NCBI GenBank assembly: GCA_951394045.1
Contig: OX595989.1
Location: forward strand, 3,410,001-3,474,000
Direction of reading: 5' to 3'
From: Nitzschia sp. DOCU1
Taxonomy: Eukaryota > Bacillariophyta > Bacillariophyceae > Bacillariales > Bacillariaceae
DNA: 64,000 nucleotides
A program made the translations under genes and the position numbers. The notes under the pieces were generated by a model. The model worked only from the letters and a program-made list of their open reading frames with translations. It was not told the origin of the DNA and made no database searches. Of the stretch, positions 42,952 to 51,437 are shown one piece after another; positions within the stretch are counted from its first letter, which is position 1, and every line of letters begins with the position of its first letter.

Positions 42952-44588
42952 TCAATTTTGCTTCCAACTGTCGCAAGTTTCGAAAGATATGACAGATACG
43001 ATTCGCGGCTTCCGCCTCGACGACTCTTCCCAAACAATGCTCGGAGATGCAGCATCCATTTCCGTCTTTGATGGTGCAAGAAATCGACAGCCTTTTTTTC
43101 TCATATGGGTATAAATCTCTCCCGCGATGATTGCCTTTTTTATTCCGACCGCCAAATTATATTCCTGCTGACGCTCTTCGACTAGCTGTTTCAGGAGTTG
43201 ATTGCCTTTTGAGGGTCTGCCTCCTAATCCTTCCCTTATAATAACATCCATTTCCCCCGGTGGCGCCACGGCAACAGCCGCGGTACTATTGGTTGTGGCG
43301 GTGGTACCCCCGAACGCAGTATTTTCTTCTTGCTCCATTCGAACCAACCACGCCAAGTGCTTCTTCAAATCCATGGAGCCATCGTTTCGAACGATGCTCA
43401 TGACCGAAAGTGGAATCCCGAACGTCATGAGATTGTATCGGCATTCCAAGTGCGTTCCAAAATGAGATTGTATCCGGCACACATATGGTCCTCCCAGAAC
43501 TTGAGTGACCAGAGAGGTTCTAGTCAAGGCGGATGGGTCATTGATACAAATAAAAAGCGCCACAGTTCGGATAGGCATACATGGAATGGTCGAGACAATC
43601 ACCACACCTCGCCTCGCAGAGTCTTCACTGTACGCCCCATGAACATCGACGCCGTAGTGGATAAAAACGATTCCTAGCCTTTGACTGTTTTCGTCACGAG
43701 ATGCCATCATGGCGGACCAAAACATGACTTTGGCCTGTAGTATCGAATATGTGGGTGTACAAACAAGCAAACCAAAAATGAGCTTTCGTCATCGAATATT
43801 GTCATGCCGCCCCAGCAGTCACTTCTTTACGATGACAATATTGAATAAAGATCCTATGTCTTACCACATTTTCGGGTGGATAGTGAATGCAAACTTTGGA
43901 AAATTGTAACAAAATGGGTCGTCCTCGCTGATCTGGTTCCGTGAGTAATTGTACGCCGCCTCTCTTAAGAACTTGAAGATCCATGTCATTTAGGTGTTTC
44001 AAAGTGAGTTCTCGTCCCAACGCAGAGGGACCAAAGAATCGAAGCTTGGCATCGAAAAATTTGAGCGCCCGCTCTTTGGCTCGATGTATATCGAAGCCTT
44101 CGGCTCTCAAGAACTTGGGGAGTTGTTGTTTGACATATTCGGGTGCTTGCACGGTGGCCAACGTATATCCTCGATGTAGTAGTATTTGCTGCTGAGCGTC
44201 TGGATCATCATCGTCGCTGTCTAATGATAACGCTTCCGAGACTGATTGATCCAAAGCACGGCTCAATTCCTCCAAGCTGGAGGCAAAAGTTCAGGCGTTT
44301 CTTGAATGGGTTCCGAAACTCCATGAACATCTTCATACGATTTATATCGATCGGCGGGGGATACCGACTGCACCAGTTCAGGGGGGGGTATCATGGATAT
44401 TTTGTTTGGCAAACAACGCCGAAACAACCTGAGTACTGTCAGGGGTGGGACTGGGGGTAGCGAATGGCCGGGATAATTCGGCAGCTTCTGCTTCTACCGC
44501 CGGCATCAACAAAAACCAGTCTATCTTCATCGAAGTGATCGTCGTCGTCATCTTCGTCGTTCACGATATCATGATTTTCGTTCGGCAT
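42952..44588 (-). pseudogene. Inverted, frameshifted copy of the CRAL-TRIO/DUF6824 gene (copy A)
   Basis: Same two-exon layout as the intact copy at 46.6 kb: exon 1 to 43865 with donor GTAAGA, exon 2 from about 43734. The CRAL-TRIO core is readable (PKFLRAEGFDIHRAKERALKF, GALGRELTLKHL-like, THLECRYNLMTFGIP), as is most of the DUF6824 domain (MDVIIREGLGG, KKGCRFLAPS). Compared with the intact copy there are four reading-frame lesions: a 2-nt loss near the DW motif of the acidic start, an extra base in a run of eight G (44381-44388), a 1-nt loss near 44285, and a 1-nt loss near 43025 that changes the last 30 residues. The first Met of the acidic leader would be at 44588. Homopolymer sequencing error could explain one lesion but not all. 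Confidence 0.85.
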
Positions 44589-45011
44589 GGCCACTTCGGG
44601 TGGAACATCAACATCCGACGTATGTGATGTGCTCTTATCGTTCACTAATAAACGGTATGCCCATGTCCCTCGCCGGAGCGGAGGAGGGGGAAGTGGACGA
44701 TTCGATTCCTTGATGACGGCGCACGAACGTCGTCGCACATAGCGAGGCACAATAAAAAATGAGCCTAGTAGCAGATGCCGCCCGCCTGGCGCTCTGATGA
44801 CGTCAGAAGGAAAGTAGACCACGTCCGTCTGTCATCGGGGATGGCACGGTCTCGAAGGCCAAAACCGAGCTATTACTACTAGCAAGTAGACAGATGCAGC
44901 AACAGTGAGACTTTTCTGTGACGATCGCACTGTAGTCTATTTACCGAAGCATTACAATCTCTATGTGGGGGTCACAAAAGACTCCGGCGGGGGGCTCAAC
45001 GCAACAAATCA

Positions 45012-46037
45012 TCATTGGTGGCGTTCTCCTCCTTCCTCAATCGACGATCCATCGGTACTGGCAACGGCTGGAGGATCAATGCCACCGCCTTCCAAAAATT
45101 CCGGCTCCTCTAGTAGTTGACAAGAAGATGGCTCGGATTGTCCTTTGCTGCATGTTGTCAATGGTAATGTCGTTTCCTGACATTCTTCGGGTTGCATTAG
45201 TTCCAATACATTCTCACTCTTGGCCGCATCAGTTGAGGGTATTCTTGGAAAGATGACAATCAATACAATTTGAATAGCCCCCAAGACGGCTCCCAGTCCA
45301 TTGGGTACATAGACAAACGGATCTAGTACAGCAATTCCATAAGCACACCAAAAGACTCCATTCAATGTATTCGTAATCATCGTCCGAATATGAATACTGG
45401 AGGAATTTCGTAATTTCAATACGGTGTATATTGTCGACAAGGGAGCTCCATAAAAGAAGACCAAATTCAAATTCACCAAAGTCCCGACAATGGATTCCCG
45501 CACATGAGAATCAAAGGATTGCGCAAAGCCCAATAAGGACATGCATATCGTCCACACCATGACAATGCCCAAGACCAGAGTTTCATGAGGGGCAGGTGCC
45601 GGAGTCGTTTGCGATGTAACATTCCATACAATCGTGGCCCAGTCATTCGGTTTTTCTTGTTTTTCTTGGATTCGCAAATCTCGTTTGGATTTGGACTCTT
45701 CTTCGGCTAAAAATGCCACAAAGGATTTTCTCATTTCCGTCGCATGATGCCGCTGATACAAGAGTTTGACGGCCCCCAAATTCAGATAAACGCTCAAACA
45801 AAAGCCAGGTGCATTGGCCCAGAAAATAAACAAGTTTTGTGTCAAAATACCGTACGTGACCCATCCAAAGCAATTCCCCAACATGAATGCCCAGGGCGTG
45901 GGATTCAAGTCGCCAATGTTGCCTCTCTGAATGGCTTCCTTCAGGTCCTGATAGGGCGCCGAAAACATGAATTGACAAATCAACACGCCGAGACCGGGAC
46001 AAACATATTCTAGAATGATTGTAGAAGCTGATAGCAT
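45012..46037 (-). CDS. SWEET-type sugar transporter
   Basis: A single exon of 341 residues with seven hydrophobic helices in the 3+1+3 SWEET plan. The first MtN3 repeat includes APYQDLKEAIQRGNIGDLNP, FMLGNCFGWVTYGILTQNLF and APGFCLSVYLNLGAVKLLY. The linker helix is LVLGIVMVWTICMSLLGF. The second repeat has NLNLVFFYGAPLSTIYTVLK, NTLNGVFWCAYGIAVLDPFV and PNGLGAVLGAIQIVLIVIFP. The P-x(n)-N pairs that line the pore are visible in both repeats. SWEETs move mono- or disaccharides down their gradient across plasma or organelle membranes; the substrate is not predictable here. The cytosolic tail of about 70 residues is acidic. The gene sits between inverted copies A and B of the CRAL-TRIO gene. Confidence 0.92.
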   Translation of the reverse strand: MLSASTIILEYVCPGLGVLICQFMFSAPYQDLKEAIQRGNIGDLNPTPWAFMLGNCFGWVTYGILTQNLFIFWANAPGFCLSVYLNLGAVKLLYQRHHATEMRKSFVAFLAEEESKSKRDLRIQEKQEKPNDWATIVWNVTSQTTPAPAPHETLVLGIVMVWTICMSLLGFAQSFDSHVRESIVGTLVNLNLVFFYGAPLSTIYTVLKLRNSSSIHIRTMITNTLNGVFWCAYGIAVLDPFVYVPNGLGAVLGAIQIVLIVIFPRIPSTDAAKSENVLELMQPEECQETTLPLTTCSKGQSEPSSCQLLEEPEFLEGGGIDPPAVASTDGSSIEEGGERHQ

Positions 46038-46608
46038 GATGGTACCAAGAAGAAATGATGGATCAGGCAGAGTCGCAATGCTCTAGCTAGAGAAACTATG
46101 ACAATGAATGGCGCAAATGAAAGGGAGAAGTGGCACATGCTGCTTGTTCGAACGATCCGCGCAGTCGTCGTCGTCATCTTCTTCGGATTCCTCATGTGAG
46201 GCAGGCAGATGTCGGACACTTCCACCATCACGGACACACGCGGGCGCACCAGTGGCGATCGCGCTACTTCTCCATTTGCAACCACGCGTTTTGCGTTTGA
46301 CGCTCTGTGCGTTAACTACTGTACCGCTGCGTACGAAAGCGGACTCGCGTGGTCTAAAAAATAAGCGTGGGGTAGTGATATTGTGTGTTCGGCGCAATTA
46401 ACATCCGGCGGGCCTCCCCATGTTTTGGGTGCAACGATTGCGGTGGCTCTCTTAGTTCCGGCGGGCCTCTCCCCAGCGTTTTCAATCCCGGCGTGTCTGA
46501 TGCGCGAGATGATTATTGCCGATCGTGCCTTCTTTCAAACTGATATTGCAGGCGCTGCAGATGAAGTATCATAGTTTGTTGGTTGCAGTATCTGTTCCTA
46601 CAGCAGAA
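46038..46608. other. Divergent upstream region; repeated 5' flank of the CRAL-TRIO gene
   Basis: From about 46335 to 46608 the sequence matches the flanks at 49565-49735 and 50527-50810. These are copies of the CRAL-TRIO/DUF6824 promoter and leader. Met codons upstream of 46609 are not conserved between copies. Confidence 0.7.
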
Positions 46609-48369
46609 ATGATAGTGTCGTCCAACAACGACAATCACAAGGAAATGATGAACGACGATTTCAATGATGAGGATTTCGATTTCGACGATTACGACTGGTC
46701 TTTGCTGATGCCGGCGGCCGAAGCAGAACCAAATTACGATTTCGATTACGACGATTTCGACTGGTCGTCGTCGATGCCGGCGGTGGAAGCAGAAGCCAAA
46801 GAAATATCCCCACCTTCCACGTCTACTACCCCCAGACAGACTCCCGACGACGTTCAGGTAGTTTCGGCGCTGTTTGCCAAACAAAATATCCATGATACTC
46901 CCCCTGAATTGGTGAAGTCGCTTTCCCCCGCCGAACGGATTAAATCCTATGAAGATGTTCATGGGGTTTCGGAACCCATTCAAGAAACTCCTGAACTTTT
47001 GGCAACGAGCTTGGAGAAATTAGTTTTGGCGCTGAAAACTGTCTTGGACAATAATTACGATCCATTACATCGAGGATATACGCTCGCATCTTTACAAGCA
47101 CCTGATTATGTCGAACAGCAACTTCCCAAGTTCTTGCGGGCCGAAGGCTTTGATATTCCTCAAGCCAAGGTCAGGGCTCTCAAATTTTTTGATGCCAAGC
47201 TACGATTGTTTGGTCCCTCGGCAATGGGACGAGAGCTAGGTTTGAATGACTTGAAAGACATAGATCTTCAAGTTCTTAGAGAAGGCGGCGTACAATTACT
47301 CACGGAACCAGATCAACGAGGTCGACCCATCATGGGACAATTTTCCAAAGTTTGCATTCACTATCCACCCGAAATTGTGGTAAGACACGCACACAAGAGC
47401 CTATGATATCCAACAGTGAATGTGTGGCTGACATGCAAATACAGAGAGATTCTTATTTTCCGTTTTTGTTTCACATATCCTTTTGTACTATAGGCCAAAC
47501 TCATGCTTTGGGCCGCCATGATTGTCTCTCGTGATGAAAACAATCAACGGCGTGGCATGATTATCATTCATTATGGTGTCGATGTTCCTGGGGCGTACAG
47601 TGCAGACTCGGCAGAGCGAGGTGTGGTGATTGTCTCGATCATTCCATGTATGCCTATCCGGACTATGGCGTTTCATGTTTGTATCAATGAACCATCCGCC
47701 CTGACTAGAATCTCTCTGGTCACTCAAGTTTTGGGAGGACCATATGCGTGCCGGATACAATCTCATTTTGGAACGCACTTGGAATGCCGATACAATCTCA
47801 TGACGTTTGGGATTCCACTTTCGGTCATGAGCGTAGTACGAAATGACGGCTCTATGGATTTATCCAAACACTTGGCGTGGTTTGCTCGGATGGAGCAAGA
47901 AGAAACTACAGCGCTCGGGGATACCGATGAAACAACCACCGCTGCTGCGACAGTTGCTGTAGAGTCCACCAAGAACGGGGTGGCCCCGCCTGGGGAGATG
48001 GATGTCATAATGGGAAAAGGACTACGAGGCAGAAGCTCCAGAGGCAATCAACTCCTGAAACGCCTAGTTGAAGAGCGTCAGCAGGAATATAATTCAGGGG
48101 TTCGAATCAAAAAGGCAATCATTGCCGGAGAAATCTATACTTACATGCGACGAAAAGGTTGTCGATTCCTGGCGCCGTCCAAGACTGAAAAGAATGCTGC
48201 TCCCTCAATCACAACAGCTCCTACTGCCAGCAGTGGTAATAGTGAAATCCTGGTTTGGGAAGAAGTTCTCGAGGCGGAAGCCGTGAATCGCATCTGTCAT
48301 ACCTTTCGAAACTTGCGACAGATGCTAGCAAAGCGGAGTACGGAAGGGACAAACAAAGCGTTGCTTTGA
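46609..48369 (+). CDS. CRAL-TRIO domain protein with C-terminal DUF6824 (copy B, intact)
   Basis: Exon 1 is 46609-47379 (donor GTAAGA) and exon 2 is 47494-48369 (acceptor ACTATAG), phase 0, 548 residues. The start is the Met conserved with copy D (MIVSSNND/MIMSSNND). Residues 1-60 are Asp/Glu-rich with two DYDW/DFDW repeats. A linker (FAKQNIHDTPPELV, SYEDVHGV) leads to the CRAL-TRIO region. Its N-terminal helices are QQLPKFLRAEGFDIPQAKVR and KFFDAKLRLFGPSAMGREL, followed by LLTEPDQRGRPIMGQFSKV, the exon 2 core IIHYGVDVPGAY, FHVCINEPSALTRISLVTQ and HFGTHLECRYNLMTFGIPLS. Such Sec14-type domains bind and exchange small lipids. The C-terminal DUF6824 has MDVIMGKGLRGRSSRGNQLL, IIAGEIYTYMRRKGCRFLAPS and WEEVLEAEAVNRICHTFRNL. 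Coupling lipid sensing to DUF6824 is inference. Confidence 0.88.
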
Positions 48370-49176
48370 TCATAGTCGACGTTCTTATGAATCAAGGTTT
48401 TTCGAGCTAAAATGCTCCCGCTGGCGCCATTTTTCTGTGTGTATGAGGTCATACAAATGAAAGGTTGCTAAAGGTGACAAAGGGAACTCTTGAGCTTCGA
48501 CTCGAAACGACGATCCACCTCCCTAACGAGCCCGAAGAAGGAGACCTCTCTGGCCTACCACTGCAGTGTGCCTATCACCACACGTTCTCCTACTGCCGTG
48601 GCTGCATCATTGTATTGGTAGTTAGATTTTCCACTTGTACTAGTATTATCCTCTTCTTCTTGGGGGTTGAGTGGTGGAATCGAAAAAGTGAGAGCACACC
48701 ACTTGCTCCACTGGGATCTTTATTCAAACTACTACTATCCAATTGTCTTGGGAAGTAGTTCTTTAAAGGAAGCCTTGTCTTCTCCCGTCGATGGTCACCA
48801 CCCCCTCCCGATGTCTCATGCCCACCTTCGCCGTATTCCCTCAAGTCTTGAGCAACACACTCCGTCCAACCTGGACTCTACAAGCAGCCGTGAGGTGACC
48901 ACCTTCTGGACTCGCTCGGGCCAAAGATTGTTTGTTGCGTCAAGCCCCCCGCCGATTATTTTGTGCCCCCCGCATAGATATTGGAATGCTTCTTTAGATA
49001 GCCTACAATCCGAGCAACACAAAAATTCCCCAGTTACCAGTATCAGGTACATCCGTCTACTACTGCTAGTAGTAGATCGCTTTTGTCTCCAGATCGTGTA
49101 ATCCCCGATGACAGACGGACGTGCTCTTCCTTCCTTCTGACGCATCATTGGAGCGTCGGGCGGGCGCAATCTATTG
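48370..49176. other. Intergenic; contains the inverted-copy flank
   Basis: 48905-49170 matches the reverse complement of about 44760-45015, the 5' flank of copy A, including the CCCCGATGACAGACGGACGT word. It therefore carries remnants of a further copy's upstream region. No supported gene. Confidence 0.6.
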
Positions 49177-49227
49177 ATACCTCTTTCGTAACCTGCGACA
49201 GGCGGCAAAGCGGAGTACTGACTGTTC
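49177..49227 (+). pseudogene. 3' scrap of another CRAL-TRIO/DUF6824 copy
   Basis: This short piece matches the last codons of copy C (FRNLRQAAKRSTD region, 50108-50158). It is followed by the same 3' flank (49228-49560 versus 50160-50525). The rest of the gene is missing. Confidence 0.75.
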
Positions 49228-49559
49228 AAAAAAAGCTCAGTTTTCGTCGTAGTCCTCGGGAATCTGATGACGCAAGGTTCCTTCTTTCGAGCGAGGATTC
49301 GCTTGCAGATAGTTTCGTCCCCCCATCCCCACTAGCTAGAGTACTTGTAGCTGTTTTCACTTTACCTAATGCTATCGTTCCACCTGGTAGGTAAAAGCAG
49401 CGATGAGTCCAGCTACTATTTAGCGCTTCGAGGATTCACCCCCAACAAACATAAAGCTGCCATTGACCGCTTCGGAAAGGCCATAAACGATGATAGGAGA
49501 ACTCCCCAAGCGACATCAATGTTGGGTAACTACTGGTATTTTGCGAACCATTCCACGAT

Positions 49560-50159
49560 TACGGACTCGCGAACTACCGCTAGCGTACGAAAGCGGAATC
49601 AGCGTGGTCTAAAAAATAAGCGCCGGGTGGTGATATTGTGTGTTCGGTGCAATTAACATCGCGGCGGGCCTCCCCATGTTGGGTGCAAAAATTGCGTTGG
49701 CTCTCTTTCTTCCTGCGGGACTCCCCAGCGTTTTCAATCATAACCACTATCGCGGCTGCTGCCGCCGCTGCTGCTGGTGTAGACTCCACCAAGAACGGGG
49801 TGGCACCGCCTGGGGAAATGGATGTCATCATGGGCAAAGGACTACGAGGCAGAAGCTCCAAAGGGAATCAACTCCTGAAACGGCTAGTCGAAGAGCGCCA
49901 GGATGAATACAATTCGACGGCTCGAATCAATAAGGCAATCATCGCGGGGGAGATTTATACCGAGATGCAAAGAAAAGGGTGGCGATTCCTGGCGCCCTCA
50001 AAGATCGAAAAGGATGCCGCGTCTCCTATTACAACTACTCGTAGTGGTAGTAGTGCAATCCTGGTTTGGGAAGAAGTTCTCGAGGCCGAAGCCGTGAATC
50101 GCATCTGTCATACCTTTCGTAACTTGCGACAGGCGGCAAAGCGGAGTACGGACTGTTGA
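49560..50159 (+). pseudogene. 5' flank fused to a DUF6824 domain (copy C)
   Basis: 49560-49738 is the promoter and leader seen at 46335 and 50527. It then jumps directly to the Ala-rich linker and DUF6824 domain (from about 49750), having lost the acidic leader, all of CRAL-TRIO and the intron. The domain itself is intact (MDVIMGKGLRGRSSKGNQLL, KGWRFLAPSKIEKD, WEEVLEAEAVNRICHTFRNL, then RQAAKRSTDC and stop). The open frame runs 49638-50159, but the only Met codons are inside the domain (first at about 49815), so expression as a complete domain would need a non-AUG start or an unseen exon. A solo-DUF6824 gene in the making or a relic. Confidence 0.75.
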
Positions 50160-50810
50160 AAGAAAGTTCAGTTTTCATCGTTGTCGGGAATCTGATGAGG
50201 CAGGGTTCGTTCTCTCGAGCGAGAATTTGCTTGCTGATAGTTCTATTCCCGTCCATCCCCACTAGTAGTACTAGTAGTATAGCTATTCTCACTTTAGCTA
50301 CTGCTATTGTCCCACCTGGTAGGTAAAAGCTTCGATGACTCCAGCTACTATTTGGCGCTTCGAAGATTCATTCACCCCCAACATATAGCTGCAGTTGACC
50401 GCTCCGGAAAGTGGCCATAAGACGATGACAGGAGAACTCCCCAAGCGACATCAATGTTGGGTTCTGGCGAACCCAGCCCATCGTGCCCGGCAGGCGAGGC
50501 GTCGAGTAATTGCATGATTACGGACTCACGAACTGCGAACGCGGATTCTGGTGGTCTAAAAAAATAAGCGCCGGGTGGTGATATTGCGTGTTTCGGTGCA
50601 ATTCACATCCGGCGGGCCTCTCCCCATGTTGGGTGCAAAAACTGCATTGGCGCTCTTTCATCCGGCGGGTCTCCACCACAGCGTTTTCAATCCCGGTGTG
50701 TCTGCGCGAGATGAATGTTGCCGATCGTGCCTTTTTTCAACCTGATATTGCAGGCACTGCAGTTGAAGTATCATAGTCTGTTGGTTGCAGTATCTGTTGC
50801 TACAGCAGAA
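50160..50810. other. 3' flank of copy C and 5' flank of copy D
   Basis: 50160-50525 repeats 49228-49560 and 50527-50810 repeats 46335-46608. The copies are thus head-to-tail with a constant spacer of about 0.6 kb. Confidence 0.75.
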
Positions 50811-50948
50811 ATGATAATGTCGTCCAACAACGACACTCATAAGGAAATGATGAACGACGATTTCAATGATGAGGATTTCGATTTCGACGATTACGACTGG
50901 TCTTTGCTGATGCCGGCGGCCGAAGCAGAAGTATCCCCGCCATCCACT

Positions 50949-51353
50949 ATGGCTTCCATTAATTTTGCGCGTCATAAGGTAGACTCCGTAGAAGCAGTAC
51001 AAAAGCTCGTTTCGAGCATGCGCGCGCACCTGCCACCATGGATCTTCGACTGCATCGGTGCGCGCAACAATTGCAATGAAAACAACCCTCATGGCATTGC
51101 TTTTGATGGCCGAATTCATTATGATAACATTGCTCTCTCGCAGAGCACTTTTGATAACAACATTCCAAAACCCTTGAAAATGTATCCTTCAAAGTTGCTC
51201 TGCGAGGGAACAAAAAGGCGGCTCAGTAGCCCAAAATTCTTCCTTCTATGCTATCGTGCCATTATGGACGGATTCCCACAATACCATGGGCGATTCCTTG
51301 ATGCATCCTTCCTTTCTGAAATCATCAAAGATGTCAGATCCCAACTACAGTAG
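50949..51353 (+). CDS. Small frame in the element's left end (uncertain)
   Basis: 134 codons beginning with an ATG formed by the last base of the TA site and the first two bases of the element (MASINFARHKVDSVEAVQKL). It is in frame with the host leader upstream. No domain recognised; Ile/Leu/Phe- and Cys-containing with some helix potential. It could be an accessory protein, a fused product or a chance frame. Confidence 0.3.
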   Translation: MASINFARHKVDSVEAVQKLVSSMRAHLPPWIFDCIGARNNCNENNPHGIAFDGRIHYDNIALSQSTFDNNIPKPLKMYPSKLLCEGTKRRLSSPKFFLLCYRAIMDGFPQYHGRFLDASFLSEIIKDVRSQLQ

Positions 51354-51437
51354 TCATAAATGCACAAACAATCAACCATGCATTTGGGAGACTGCCACCT
51401 TATAAAGGTGTGGACATTCATGTTCTAACAGTAGCAA

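Noticed and set aside
48465..49101. Plus-strand frames between copies B and C
   Set aside because: They lie in duplicated flank DNA and are not conserved in the homologous flank at 44.8-45.0 kb.
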